64,000 bases of DNA from Hymenopus coronatus (Eukaryota; Arthropoda; Insecta; Mantodea; Hymenopodidae): contig CM060899.1 in the NCBI GenBank assembly GCA_030762935.1, forward strand, positions 59,756,501 through 59,820,500, in the 5' to 3' direction. The notes under the pieces were generated by a model, which was given only the letters and a program-made list of their open reading frames with translations, made no database searches and was not told the DNA's origin. The position numbers and the translations under genes are program-made. Below are positions 1 through 10,710 of the stretch, piece after piece (position 1 is the first letter of the stretch; every line of letters starts with the position of its first letter).

Positions 1-1
1 T

Positions 2-52
2 GAGCTTGCGGAGACTGGTACTTATAAGAGCTGGGATGAAGCTAACATCTGA
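2..52 (+). CDS. Possible C-terminal end of a coding exon, product not recognised
   Basis: The frame opening at the window edge reads 16 codons, ending SWDEANI before a TGA at 50-52. The stretch is more GC-balanced than what follows. It is followed by about 2 kb with no transposable element and by two AATAAA signals, so it may be the last codons of an upstream gene running in from the left. I do not recognise the protein. The call rests only on composition and on the 3' UTR-like context, and a chance open frame of this length is quite possible. Confidence 0.3.
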   Translation, partial: ELAETGTYKSWDEANI

Positions 53-2030
53 TTGGTTCGCGTGATATTATGGCCTGGTATTTAAGATGACTGAGACATG
101 GGCACGGACTTCGTAGAAACTATTTATAGCAGTTATTCGGCTAATGTTTTGTGTTTGAGCACGCACCTGCTAGAAAATAAGTCTTGGAAGACTGCAGGTA
201 GAGGATTAGGTATTAAGGCTCTTTAACATTGGTGTCCATGCTGAACTTAATTGTAGGCCAGAATCGCGATTTAGATTGTTTCAGATGAGATGGCTAAAGC
301 TTCTTTTATTTTCTTTCTTATTGTTTCCAAAAAGTTTTAAGTACACTATCTCTGTACCAGTTTGTATTCCATATTTTTTTTTTTTTCTCTCCACATTTTA
401 GTTTCTTTGCACTCAATTATACAGTGTAAATTATCTACATTGCCACATAGTGGGCATAGATCAGATAAATGTATATACATAAACATCAACACTGTTAAGA
501 TCAATTTGAGCATGTGTTGGAGATCACAAACCGAAACTTGCAGTTAAAAATGGAGATCTGGCAACATAGTCCCTTCCAGAATAAATCTGAAAAATGATGC
601 AAGGTAACAGGGCATCCACTTGGTATGTGTACCTTAACTTAATTAATAAAACTGGAGCACTTTCGAAGTCATATCCTCGTTAACATTTGGATCATTTAAA
701 CCTATTCTTTTTCCTCTCTACCTCCTCGGCTAGGTTTGAGCCTTCTGCCATCTATTAGTACGGTAACAAAGTACTCACTAGCAAGACTCATTTGACATTA
801 TCGACAATAAATACCTATTTTCTCCCAGTTCCATTTTCATTTTGTGACAGACTGTCTGGAGTGCTGCCTTTTGATTGGTTCAGGAAGTCTAACAGGTAAA
901 ACTTTTCTTATATTTTATTATGAGTGTGCCAACTTAACTGCAAGCTGTCAAGTGCAAAGATTCAGCAATGGGGATATAGAATTCAATATAATCATGTTCT
1001 TAATCTCAAAATTCTCAGAAATTAAATGCAGAAGTTAGCTGGTTTCCTTTGCACTTAAGTTGATAAATGTGCTGAAAAACCAGGAGAGTTGGTATTTGTC
1101 AACTGTTTATAGTGAAAAACATGGAACAGTATTCTTATGTAACAGTCTTTGTTGGTATTATGGATTAGTTGCATATAGTTCCTTAAGTCATATTTAAAGA
1201 TAGGAATATAGAGTGAAGTTAATGTTATGGATTTATATACATATATAATAATATATATATACTTTGTATCTATAGTGTAAATGCACTTGGAATGTGAAAG
1301 ATAAGTTGTAATGTAGTAGGTGTGTTCATAAACAGAGACTGAAATCTTTTGTGAGTGTACATTACACATACACATTGTGTGATACCTTGTGCTTGTAGAA
1401 AATCAACTGTGCCATTTTGACACAATGATATTGTTGTTTTAGAATGACTGTTTCACATAAAATGGCTTTGTATATATGCCAGTAATTTGCAATGAAAATA
1501 TATACAGGTATGTCACAAAATAAGGGCTGGTTTCAGCCATTAGCCACTAAAACATTTTTGAATCTGTTTCATATGTCCATTAACTGGTAAGTAAGAAAAA
1601 AAAAATTGCATGTTATTGTACTTCTAAATTATAACAATTATCAACAAGCTATATTTTACAATAATTAACCCTAAAATAATTAAATTCTCTTTTCCCTTAC
1701 TACTTTATAATAAAAATATGTATACTCAAACCCTCTGATAGGGAATATACTATATTTGCAGCACTGAATACTTAATAAAGAAATACATTTTGTCATTTTG
1801 TTTTTGAGAAAGAAAATTGGGCTGTATTTTTTCCCTACAATGCTTAGAAAGAAAAGATTGATAATTACTATCTTTTGACTTGATTAGATTTTCTGCTAGC
1901 AGTTCGCAAAGGAAGCAAATAAGTTGTTTGTATCTCAGGTATACAACCTGTAATGAATTTTACTTTGTTGTTGTAAATAATTAAATAAAATGTGACTGAT
2001 GTAAAGTTGTGAATAAAGTCTTTAATTGCT
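53..2030 (+). other. Long repeat-free stretch, 3' UTR-like
   Basis: This stretch of about 2 kb is AT-rich and free of R1, SINE or mariner sequence, unlike almost everything to its right. Open frames inside it (for example 362-547 and 844-1038) have low-complexity translations and no recognisable domain. Its position between a short coding-like end and two poly(A) signals suggests the 3' UTR of an upstream gene. Plain intergenic DNA is the alternative. Confidence 0.35.
1984..2017 (+). terminator. Two candidate polyadenylation signals
   Basis: Canonical AATAAA hexamers lie at 1984-1989 and 2012-2017, with a GT/T-rich stretch from about 2043. This is the usual order of hexamer then downstream element in a metazoan 3' end. 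AATAAA is common by chance in AT-rich DNA, so this is suggestive only. Confidence 0.35.
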
Positions 2031-2225
2031 TAGTATAACTTTAGTGTTTATTTGCTGCCCATATTTATAGGTGTCATCCAGAAGAGTAAATAGATTCTGT
2101 GTAGCACAAACAGCAATAAAATTGAAGCATTACGATAAAAGGATGATAATGTAATGTTAACTTTCAAAATTTGTTCAGTTAATATGATAGTAAAAAAAAA
2201 TTAAAAATCTAATGTGTTGCATTTA

Positions 2226-2915
2226 CGAGGAACGTCCAGAAAGTAAGTTCCGTTTCAATTTATCTCTGCTGCAGCGCTGCGATCGCAGTTTCGCACATGC
2301 GCGGTAGATGCTCTGTATCAAGGAGAAGAAACGTGCGCCATTTTGAGATAGCTGTCAGCCACATATGCTTTATTGTGCTTGTTTACAATGTCGGTGTTGA
2401 TTGAAAATCCCGCTGCTTGTGAAATCAGATCTGTGATTCGTTTTCTGAATGCTAGGAAAGTGAAACCAATTGAAATTTATCGCCGAGGATTGCTGTCAAA
2501 AGGTGTTGTTTTTCTTCACGACAACGCACGACCACACACTGCAAATGTGACGAAAAACCTCCTACAGGGATTTGGCTGGGGCGTGTTTGACCATCCTCCG
2601 TACAGCCCTGACCTCACTCCTAGCGACTTTCATCTGTTCTTACATCTCAAGTCTTTCCTTGGCGGTCAACACTTCAACAATGATGAAGAGCTAAAAGAAA
2701 ATGTTTCCAACTTTTTGAAGACACAGGCAGCAAACTTCTGTGAAGAAGGTATACAAAAACTTGTGCCACGCTATGACAAATGCCTGCAAAATTTCGACAG
2801 TTATGTGGAAAAGTAATTTAAGAGTTGTAGAATTTTGTGCAATAAATAATTATTCTGTATCTGCACACAATTTAATTTTATTACCAAACGGAACTTACTT
2901 TCTGGACGTACTTCG
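2226..2915 (+). mobile_element. Internally deleted mariner element (690 bp)
   Basis: Terminal inverted repeats at 2226-2255 and 2886-2915 match at about 28 of 30 positions, both starting with CGA and sharing CGTCCAGAAAGTAAG. TA dinucleotides flank the element at 2224-2225 and 2916-2917, as expected for Tc1/mariner. Full mariners are about 1.3 kb, so roughly 600 bp are missing. It lies inside the 5' end of R1 copy 1 and is therefore younger than that copy. Confidence 0.93.
2388..2816 (+). pseudogene. Mariner transposase, in-frame internal deletion
   Basis: The 142-residue frame starts at ATG 2388, which I prefer to upstream non-ATG codons, and ends at TAA 2814-2816. The first 33 or so residues match the mariner N-terminus (IRFLNARKVKP, EIYRRG). 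They join directly to the C-terminal catalytic part: HDNARPH with the second catalytic Asp, then YSPDLTPSDFHLF with the third. There are 34 residues between those Asp residues, as in the D,D34D family. The rest of the DNA-binding region, the linker and the first catalytic Asp are absent (usual length is about 345 residues). It should be inactive as a transposase. The open frame across the join is notable. Confidence 0.92.
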
Positions 2916-3361
2916 TATATTACTTTTTCATACAAAAGATTATTCTTTTATCTGCATCCTGCTAATCAAGATAAACATTCACTAAATTGATCTTATTACT
3001 TGCTTCTTTGTAAATAGTTGTGAAATAAGGGAGTACACTAGGCTAAAACGATAGGCAAATCTTTTAAAAGCTATCCCTATGTGATACAATTAAAATTTGG
3101 TTCTCTTTGCTTGCTAGGAGTAAACCAAAGAGAGATGAAAAGAAAGATGTCTTTCCCTTGGAGAAAAGTTTAATTACTTAAAACTGAAACCAATAATTTG
3201 GAATATCTCCTCCTCTTAACTACAAAAAAAAATGTATATGACATAAATTGTGTGTTTTAACAAGATCTAAATTTTTGTGTAGTAAGTTTTTGTTTATCTC
3301 ATATGGTTTATCAGTTATACAAAAGTTATCCAGAATGAAGAGGTCTTCAGAGGCTATTCCC

Positions 3362-3684
3362 CATCACTTTTGGGGATCAACCCTAACATCAAACTCTTGA
3401 AAGAATTTTCGAATCCGTTTTGAGTTATCAGCATGGGAGAAAATCTACATTCACAAATACTGCCACTCATTGAACATGGAGTTCCCCCCTAAGAATTGCT
3501 TAACCAATCTCATCGCCCGCCCAACAGATGTCACCACAACCAACACACCTACAGCTTGGAGTCCAAACTCAAGCAGTAGTGGTTCATCAGGCAAGGATGC
3601 AGGCAACAGTCCGCAAAAGAATTGTCCTGCACAATAAAAGTAAGTGAAGTGTGTGTTAATACTTACCAATTAATGAATTCAATT
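3362..3684 (+). other. 323 bp insert in R1 copy 1, with target duplication
   Basis: The R1 sequence GGCTATTCCCAGAAAATTC is interrupted here. TATTCCC occurs at 3355-3361 and again at 3685-3691, which looks like a 7 bp target-site duplication. The insert has no terminal inverted repeats and no poly(A) tract that I can see. It is richer in G+C than its surroundings and carries an exon-like reading frame. Confidence 0.6.
3401..3637 (+). pseudogene. Exon-like open frame inside R1, product not recognised
   Basis: One frame is open for 78 codons from 3401 to a TAA at 3635-3637, with an internal ATG at 3476. Its residue mix is protein-like, with a Ser/Thr/Asn-rich C-terminal part (for example NSSSSGSSGKDAGNS). 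A GTAAGT donor-like site follows at 3639-3644. I cannot assign a family. It may be a captured or retroposed gene fragment, or part of an unrecognised transposon. The opposite strand also has a 72-codon frame, so coding is not proven. Confidence 0.35.
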
Positions 3685-4036
3685 TATTCCCAGAAAATTC
3701 AAGATACACATTTCCTTTGTTATGAAAATACCTTAAACGTATGGTATTTTAATAAAAGTCATTTGTACCATTTTTCAGAAAACAATTTTCAAAAATGTAC
3801 TTTGTAAAGGGTAGTTAATGGTGGGGGATTTTCTTGAAAATCTTGTGTTGCATCCTTGGAAGATACTGAACTTAAATACCAACTTTTCATTTTTGAGCTA
3901 TGCTGTGCACACACATGGACTTTATTTTTAGATTAAGGGTGTCTATATTTCTGGTGAAATCTCTGTATGAAATTTTTGGGTGGAATAAAATACGTCTATC
4001 CACTATGCATATTGTACATATGTGCTAGAGAAAGTA

Positions 4037-4284
4037 TAAAGCCAAAAGGTGTTAAAAGATGTCACAGATGATAAAAATATGAGACTGTGTCAAATACAAG
4101 CAAGACTTTAGCCTCTATCTTCTCAGATGGGAAGGAAGAGTGAGACATTTAACATTAATGTATTATCAAGCAGTAGGGGAATGCTACTCATTGAATATTC
4201 ATGGTATTGGCATATATTTAATTATTCAGTTTTTTTTTTTTTATTTGATTAATCAATGTATATTTTCATTCTACTAACTCCATG
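4037..4284. other. Unique AT-rich spacer
   Basis: No R1, SINE or coding signal is seen. A run of 12 T lies near 4232. Confidence 0.5.
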
Positions 4285-4421
4285 GATTAAATTTTGTGGA
4301 GATGAAGTCGACTGAACACACAAAAGTTTCCATCAAGCGTACAATAAATGCAGGAACATGTTTTCGTATGGCGAGTGAAAACTTTGAATGATAGTGGACT
4401 TCATCTTCATAAAATTTAATC
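4285..4421. mobile_element. Small foldback/MITE-like element
   Basis: Arms at 4285-4313 and 4394-4421 are inverted copies, with about 25 of 28 positions matching. The left arm begins GATTAAATTTTGTGGAGATG and the right arm is its near reverse complement. The inner parts (CAAAAGTTTCCATCAAGCG against GAGTGAAAACTTTG) are also partly complementary, so most of the unit can fold into one hairpin. No clear target duplication was found. Confidence 0.5.
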
Positions 4422-4919
4422 TTAAATTTGGTTTTGCTATGTTAAGATAGATTTATTATCAGCCTGTAGAAATATAGATTATATGGCATTGTCAAAATAT
4501 AAAGAAATTTTGTTACATTTGAGTTTAAATAAATGCAGAATTAATAAGAAAAATCCAGCATAGTTTTCTGCCAGTGGCAGTATATGCACAAGAGAAATAT
4601 GGTTGCAAAGATAGTAATAATAATATAATAAATGATTTATAGTTATTTAATTTATATTCTGTGGAACAAGTTAGAGTTTCAAATTGAAGTATTCATTAAT
4701 AGTGAGTGGTAAATGACTTTTGAGATGGTTCTTAATGGCCATTCTAAATTTGTTGTGATTAAGCTCTTTAACACTGTTTGGAAGATGGTTGTATAAGTCA
4801 TGTCATTTTATTCATTATTTAAAATGTACAATAAAGGACATGTCAATGTTTAAATCTATGTATATGATTACAATGTATATTTACAATTTACATTTGTACT
4901 CTTCCATGCTATAAAATGC
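4422..4919 (-). other. AT-rich sequence, probably LINE 3' UTR in part
   Basis: No coding frame is visible. Because it lies just 3' of the reverse-strand LINE tail at 4920-5430, the right part is probably that element's decayed 3' UTR. Confidence 0.35.
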
Positions 4920-5430
4920 ATTCTCAATTAAATATTTTTTATTGTGCTTAGAGCCACTTTAGTGTTATGAATTTCTTTTATTTCTTTTGGTAATCTGTTA
5001 TATAGTTCTTTTCCCATGCTATCAAAGTATCTATTATTTAATGTGCCTCTAAGTGCGGTTCTGTATTAGTCATTGTTTCTCAAAATATCTATATAACTAT
5101 TTTTGGATACATCTTGATCTTGTAAAATTTGCTTTACACTCTCATAAATATACATGCATGGAACAGTTAAGATATTTAAACTTTTAAAAATATTCCTACA
5201 ACTGTGTCTTCTATCTACTTTTCCTAATATTCTAACTGCCTTTTTTTGGAGTTTAAAGATTTTTTTCATTTCCACTGCTGTAATATTCCCCCACAGTGTT
5301 CTACGTATTTAATGTGCGAGTATATAAATGCATAGTAAGCCTGTTTCACTGTATCATCATCGATTGTTTTCCTAACCTGCCTCATGATATAGGTGCATTT
5401 ATTTAGTTTTTTCACGATATGCTATATGTA
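4920..5430 (-). pseudogene. Non-LTR retrotransposon tail (reverse transcriptase C-terminus)
   Basis: On the minus strand, frames around 5430-5280 give KKLNKCTYIMRQVRK and QAYYAFIYSHIKY. These continue after a frameshift into LWGNITAVEMKKIFKLQKKA, then SCRNIFKSLNILTVPCMYIY (5275-5066), and later MGKELYNRLPKEIKEI near 5010-4960. This series is the familiar C-terminal end of LINE reverse transcriptases of the CR1/Jockey/I type (LQKKA.R, CR.LF..LNIL..P..YI, YN.LP..IK). At least one frameshift and stops are present and the catalytic FADD region is absent, so this is a 5'-truncated dead copy. Confidence 0.85.
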
Positions 5431-6127
5431 TAAATTTATACCCTGATGTGATATAGACTTAAGACACCTGGTGAGCCTATGAGTGGTGAGATATACATTA
5501 CTGCACACTCTTGTATTATGGTCGTTTAAAGAGATCCAAATTTTGATGTATCAAAGAGACCAATCAATGAATCCTTAATGGGTACCCAATAATGGAGGTG
5601 AACTGAGAGCTTAAAACTGATCCTCTAGGAGTAGGAATTAAAAATTGTTTTCTTGGAGTGGCAACCTCTGACTATAACACTTGTATATCAGCCTTGCACC
5701 ACTAAATCATGTTAGGTGCAGCAATTTTGATCTTGTTAACAGCATAATCTTATGAGTCAAGTATGTTGTCTAAATACAAAATCATATCCAGCATCGTCGT
5801 TACAGTTACGTCACCGCCGCCATCACATTGTACCATCGCGCCATAACATACATTTCCATACTCACCTCTCCGGCAACTGCTCAAAGCGTCAATTTCCGCG
5901 CAAATCCAATTCAAGTATAAAAAATAAATAAGTGACTTAATCAGCTTCTGTCCATTAGTTTGAACAAATGATGTGGCAAACCTTTAAATTTAATTTAAAA
6001 TTTCTTATTGTTATATGCCTATGTCTTTAAACATGTCTATGTAGATGATATGCTAATTTCCAAAATTAAGTTCTGAAAATGGGGGTAGTCTTGTATTCGA
6101 ATAAATGCAATATCTGCGTTCAGTCGA
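5431..6127. other. Unique spacer with possible minus-strand first exon
   Basis: No repeat of the main families is seen. A GC-richer patch at 5780-5910 contains, on the minus strand, GCCGGAGAG followed by GTGAGTATGG. That is a good splice donor, with the exon end at 5866 and the GT at 5865-5864. A TTTTTTATACTT stretch lies upstream on that strand near 5925. No protein frame is recognised. Confidence 0.3.
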
Positions 6128-6207
6128 AACCATTTTTGTTCCATGTAAAGGGTAGTTGGAAATGAGAGGATTTTCTTGAAAATCTTTGTGTCGCATCCTT
6201 GGAAGAG
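6128..6207 (+). repeat. R1 internal fragment
   Basis: This is a short + oriented piece of the R1 body (GTTCCATGTAAAGGGTAGTT to CATCCTTGGAAGA). It abuts an R1 copy of opposite orientation at 6208, an inversion junction within the repeat. Confidence 0.75.
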
Positions 6208-7072
6208 ATTTTGATATTCTCAAAAATGGCTCTGTCGATTTTTATTAAATTACCGTATATTAAAGATAGGCATTTACGGACAAATAATATGGATATTTTG
6301 ATTTTCTTGGAATTTCCTCTGAAGACTACTTTATAGGGGATGAATTTTGCATAACTGCTAAACCGTAAGAGATGGACAAAAACTTACCATACAAAAAATC
6401 TGACTGCTTGGCAAGGTTCACTAAGAGCCTTGGCCTACCGCTGCATCCCCCATCTCGGTCCATTACAGACGTCATGGATGGGGTGCAGTATTTGGGGGTG
6501 AAACATGGTCAGCGCTTCGATCCCCCCGGCCAGTTAATGCGGTCTTCACGACTTGAAGCCGCTACTTCTCCATCAAGTAGCTCCTCAATTAGCCCCCCCC
6601 CAGGGACCTCACGAGGCTGAGTGCACCCCAGTTCAGGTCTCCCAGCGGGGAAAAAATCCTCACGCCGGTACTGGGAATCGAACCTAGGCAAGCAGCAACG
6701 CTACCACTGCGCTAAGGAGACGACCACACAAAAATGCAGAGCACATTAAAACACAAATTTATGTTATATAATTCTTTTTCGTAGAGTAAATCGTTTTTGA
6801 GATATTCCTTATTTTTGGTTTCATACTTTTCTCATACAGGATTTTTTCAACTCGTGTCCATACAAACAAAAGAACTACGGTCACATAGCAACCAGTTTTT
6901 GACTATCACTTTAACCTATAGTACTCCCTTTATTCTCTTCTACTTAAAAGGAAGAAAGTAATAAGGCTATTTCTGCTAATTATTTCTCGATTAGCATGAA
7001 GTAAATAGAAGCATTCGTTTTTTAACAATAATTTGTTGCAGAGATGTAGAGAAAATCATTTGACACATCCGA
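6208..7072 (-). mobile_element. R1 copy 2, with nested SINE
   Basis: Reverse-oriented R1 from the ATGGCTCT body block to its terminal CACATCCGA before a T-run at 7073. The palindrome end is missing. SINE-A interrupts it at about 6400-6723, with CCATACAAAAAA on the left and CCACACAAAAAT on the right as a probable target duplication. Confidence 0.85.
6400..6723 (-). repeat. SINE-A (tRNA-derived), nested in R1
   Basis: The minus strand starts with a tRNA-like head near 6723-6660: an A box in TTAGCGCAGTGGTAGCG and a B box GGTTCGATTCCC. A GC-rich body follows, including a C-run at 6594-6601. The similar 12 bp flanks from the R1 host point to a target duplication. The frames at 6372-6620 and 6509-6691 are within this SINE and are not genes. 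I see only one copy of this type in the window. Confidence 0.75.
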
Positions 7073-7078
7073 TTTTCT

Positions 7079-7167
7079 CTTATTCAGGGGTCCTTGAAAC
7101 ATATATTTTCGCGAAATCTCCGCATCTGCACATCATACCCCACAATACGCAGTACAGAAAGTAAAAA
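7079..7167 (+). repeat. R1 3' end fragment
   Basis: This holds the last segment of a + oriented R1 (TTCAGGGGTCCTTGAAACAT onward) and a degraded palindrome end CAGAAAGTAAAAA. The A-run is shared with the start of the next R1 copy. Confidence 0.75.
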
Positions 7168-8017
7168 TCTGAAGCGTTCCATTGACATGATTCTCTACAT
7201 CCCTATAACAAGTTATTGTTAATAAGCATATTCTTCTACCTACTTCATGCTAATCAAGATAAACAGTACAAACGGTCTTATTATTTATTTCCTTATACGC
7301 AGATGGGAAAGAAACGAATACGCTAGGTTAACCGACAGTAAATGTTTTAAAATGGGGTTGCTGTAGGATTAAAATCCGATTCTTTGCGTGGCCAGGAGTT
7401 GACAAGTTCCCGTATAAGGAAAGTATAAGTATTTTAAAACTGAAACCAATAACAAGAAATATCTCAAAAACGATCAACTACACGAAGGAAATGTATATAA
7501 TGTAAATTGTGTGTTTTAACGAGATCTACATTTTTGTGTGGTTAGTTTTTCTCTTTCTGTTACATTTTGCCAATTATGTAAAATTCCGCAAAATTCATCC
7601 AGAATAAAGACATCCTCATGGGCTATTCCCAGACAATTCAAGATATACCTACATTTTATTTTTCCTGTAAATATCTTTAATATAAGGTAATTTAATCAAA
7701 ATCGTCAGCCATTTTTCAGAAAATCAAAAATTTCGAAATTTTTTCCATGTAAAGGGTAGTTTGGGGTGGGGGACTTTTTCTCAAAAGCTTGGTGTCGTAT
7801 CCCTGGAAGATACCAAACCTAATCATCAAGTTCGGTATCCTACGGACCTTTCGTTTTTGATTTATCGTGTTCATGGATACACGGACCTTTTTCCAAAAAT
7901 TTTTTTTCGATACAGGGGACCCTAAAACCTGTATTTCCGGTGAAATCTCGGTATCAACTTTTTGGGTGGAATGTAATATCTTCCCTATACACTATGTAGG
8001 TGTAGAGAATGTAAAAA
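7168..8017 (+). mobile_element. R1 copy 3
   Basis: A nearly complete + copy. It has TCTGAAGCGTTCCATTGACATG at the start, the internal CCATGTAAAGGGTAGTTTGG block, and CTATACACTATGTAGGTGTAGAGAATGTAAAAA at the end. The palindrome has lost part of one arm. It follows the preceding 3' fragment head to tail. Confidence 0.88.
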
Positions 8018-8485
8018 TTAAGACAGTCTGATTAAATATATGGTGGCACTTTACCATATCGTGCTTATCTCTCATATCCTTAGTCATATGTGAGTGAAAT
8101 ACACGATTGGCTTTTGTTGATTCGATTAACCTCGTTACCAACCAAAAGGCGCTCTCATCTAATTATTCACACTCGAAAGGAACAGCTGCCTCGTTTAAAG
8201 CGAAACAATGCATAGAATCGTCAATGTTTTCCAGCGAAGCTATATATGCTTCCTGGAATTCCAGTGCCTTACAGACCTGCGGTTTCTCTCTCTCATTTGA
8301 ATGCTCTTTGAGGCTGACTTCAGTATACGTTCGGTCGAGTTGGTCCCAAGGTCAGAGCTTTCCCCATTCATCTCGACTTCTGAAATATCTTGAGATCATA
8401 GCACATCAGCCAATAAGAAGAACTGGCCGAGGTTTCTTTCCTGCGCTATTCAAACGAAATCTTCAGGTGGATACGAGTTTAAAAA
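8018..8485 (+). other. Spacer with a 127-codon open frame
   Basis: This 468 bp region is not R1 and has no SINE head. It holds an open frame at 8107-8490 (start codon TTG, not ATG) whose translation has no recognised motif and whose last codons run into the next R1 copy. GC content is higher than in R1. It may be an old transposon piece or a chance frame. Confidence 0.3.
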
Positions 8486-9189
8486 TCTGATGTGTTTACA
8501 CTCACAAACTATCTCTAGTTGCTCTGCAAACTTATAATAAAGATTATTCTTCTTTCTACACAATGCTAATCGTTATGTGATTTTCATTACAAGTCGCTTC
8601 TTTGCTTGGCCAGGAGTAGAACAAAAGAAATACGGGCACTTCCTGTACAAGTACTTTACAATTGAAACCAATAACAAGAAATGTCTCGGAAACGGCTAGC
8701 GCCACAACAAAAACGTAAAGGACATAACTTGTGTGCTTTGAACAAATCTACGTTTTTTGTACAGTAAGTTTTTGTCTATCTCTTATGGTTTGTCAGTTAA
8801 GCAAAATTCGGGAAAATTCATCCAAAATAAAGAGGTCGTCATAGGCTATTCCCAGAAAATTCAAGATATACATTTTATTTGGGATGTAAATAATCTTTAA
8901 TATGCGGTATTTAATCAAAATCGTTAGAGCCATTTTTTTAATAAAAAAAAAAAACATTTCGAAAAATGTTCCATATAAATGGTATTTGGGGGTGGGGGAA
9001 TTTTGTCGAAAATCTTCGTGTCGCATCCTTGGAAGATACTGAACTTAAATAAGAGTGTTGGAATTTAACAGGCTTTTTGTTTTTTAGCTATGCTGTCCAC
9101 AGACACACACATACACGGACCTTTTTCTAAAAAGGTTTTATCGGACTCAGGGGACCTCAAATCATGCATTTCCAGTGAAATCTCGGTAT
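8486..9189 (+). mobile_element. R1 copy 4, 3'-truncated
   Basis: It starts TCTGATGTGTTTACACTCAC and runs through the body and the short CA tract (ACACACACATACACGG). It stops at 9189 just before the palindrome, where it meets a second copy in mid-body. Confidence 0.85.
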
Positions 9190-9621
9190 TCATCCAGAAT
9201 AAACAGGTCATCAGAAGCTATTTCCAGAAAATTCATGATATACATTTTATTTGTGATGGAAATGACTTTAATATGTGGAATTTTAATCAAAATCGTTAGA
9301 GCCATTCTTAAGAAAAACATTTTTGAAAATTTGTCCATCTAAAGGGTAGATAGGGGTGGGGGATTTTCTTGAGAGTTTTCGTGTCGCATCCTTGGAAGAT
9401 ATCAAAACTTAAATACCAAGTTTTCGTTTTTGAGCTATTTGTCCACACACATACATACACAAACACACACACACACACGCAAACATTTTTCCAATAGTTT
9501 TTTTTTATTCAGGGGGTCCTAAAACATGCATTTGCGGTGAAATCTCCGTATTGAATTTTTGGATGCCTTACAATACCTTCTCTATACACTATGTACATAG
9601 TACGTGTAGAGAAAATAAAAA
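9190..9621 (+). mobile_element. R1 copy 5, 5'-truncated
   Basis: It begins mid-element at TCATCCAGAATAAACAGG and ends with the intact palindrome ACTATGTACATAGT, GTGTAGAGAAAATAAAAA. Together with copy 4 it looks like an unequal-exchange or truncated tandem product. Confidence 0.85.
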
Positions 9622-10449
9622 TCCTATGTGTTCCATTCACATGACTTTCTCTACATCTCTGCAACAAATTATTGTTAAAAAAACTTAATCCTCTATGTAC
9701 TTTATGATAATCGAGATAAACATTAACAGAAATTGTCTTAATTACTTGCTTTCTTGTAAGTAGAAGGAAAATAAGGGAATACACCAGGCTAAAACGATAG
9801 TCAAATCTTTTAAAAACTGGTTGTCATGTGGTTGAAAACAATTTCTGTGCAGGGAAAGAAGTTTACAACTTTCCGTGTGAGAAAAGTTAAAGTATTTTAA
9901 AGCTGGAACAAATAACAAGGAATATCTCAGAAATGGTCAATTCCACGAATAAAAACGCATATGGATAAATTGTGTGTTTTAACGCGATATACATTTTTTG
10001 TGTAGTAAGTTATTGTCTATCTTTTACGGTTTACCAGTTACGTAACAATCAGCAAAATTCAATCAGAATAAAGAGGTCTTTAGAGGCTATTCCCAGAAAA
10101 TTCAAGAAATTCATTTTATTTGCGATATAAGCATTTTTAACATACGACACTAATCAAAACAGTCGTTTTTGATAAAATCAAAACTTTCGAAACTTTTTTC
10201 AGTAAAGGTAGTTTGGGGCGGGAGATAATACTAAATACCATGTTTTGTATTTTACCGACTTTTCGTTTTTGAGTTATCGTGTTAATAAACCTTCGGACAC
10301 ATACTCGGACCTTTTACGGATAATACCTTTTGGATACAGGGGACCCTAAAACGTCTATTTCCGATGAAATTTCGGTTCCAAATTTTAGTGTGCAATACAA
10401 TAGCTTCTCTATACACTATCTATATAGTACGTGTAGAGAAAGTAGAAAT
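9622..10449 (+). mobile_element. R1 copy 6
   Basis: It starts TCCTATGTGTTCCATTCACA directly after the A-run of copy 5 (head-to-tail junction). It ends with CACTATCTATATAGTACGTG and GTAGAGAAAGT at about 10445. Confidence 0.88.
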
Positions 10450-10459
10450 TAATTGAGTT

Positions 10460-10710
10460 TTATTAATGGGGCCCTTTAATTGAGATGGTTCTCAGCTTCC
10501 CATTTTATATTGGGCGTGAAAGGTCACTTAATTTTGAGGTCTCTTTTATCATGCTTGAAGTTCTTTTACATGCCATAAATCTATGACATGGGAGCAACAC
10601 TTTACTCTCCTTCCAACGAAAACCATGCTAAGGATTTTTACGCCCGAAAAAATCCATCGTCCTCCGCCAGGCTTTAACTCGCGTCCTTGAAAACCAGAGG
10701 CTAGCACGAC
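10460..10710 (-). repeat. SINE-B, degenerate
   Basis: Diverged reverse copy of the family seen better at 25205-25431. It contains the ATGCTAAGGATTTTTACGCC segment and the GATGGTTCTCAGC...CCCATT end. The tRNA-like head is reduced to fragments near 10665-10705. Confidence 0.7.

Larger units (their letters stand above)
2207..4036 (+). mobile_element. R1 repeat copy 1 (HINE-like), split by two insertions
   Basis: This is the leftmost R1 copy. Its 5' end, TCTAATGTG after an A-run, is at 2207 and its palindrome end (CATATTGTACATATG then TAGAGAAAGT) is at about 4000-4036. A mariner occupies 2226-2915 inside the 5' end, with a TA on each side. A 323 bp insert lies at 3362-3684 between two TATTCCC copies. 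The remaining pieces align in order with other R1 copies: the ATCCAGAATGAAGAGG block, then the CCATG/GGTAGTT/TTTTCTTGAAAATC block, then the (CA)n position and the palindrome. Membership in the repeat is clear by eye. Helentron class is inferred from the architecture only. Confidence 0.88.
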
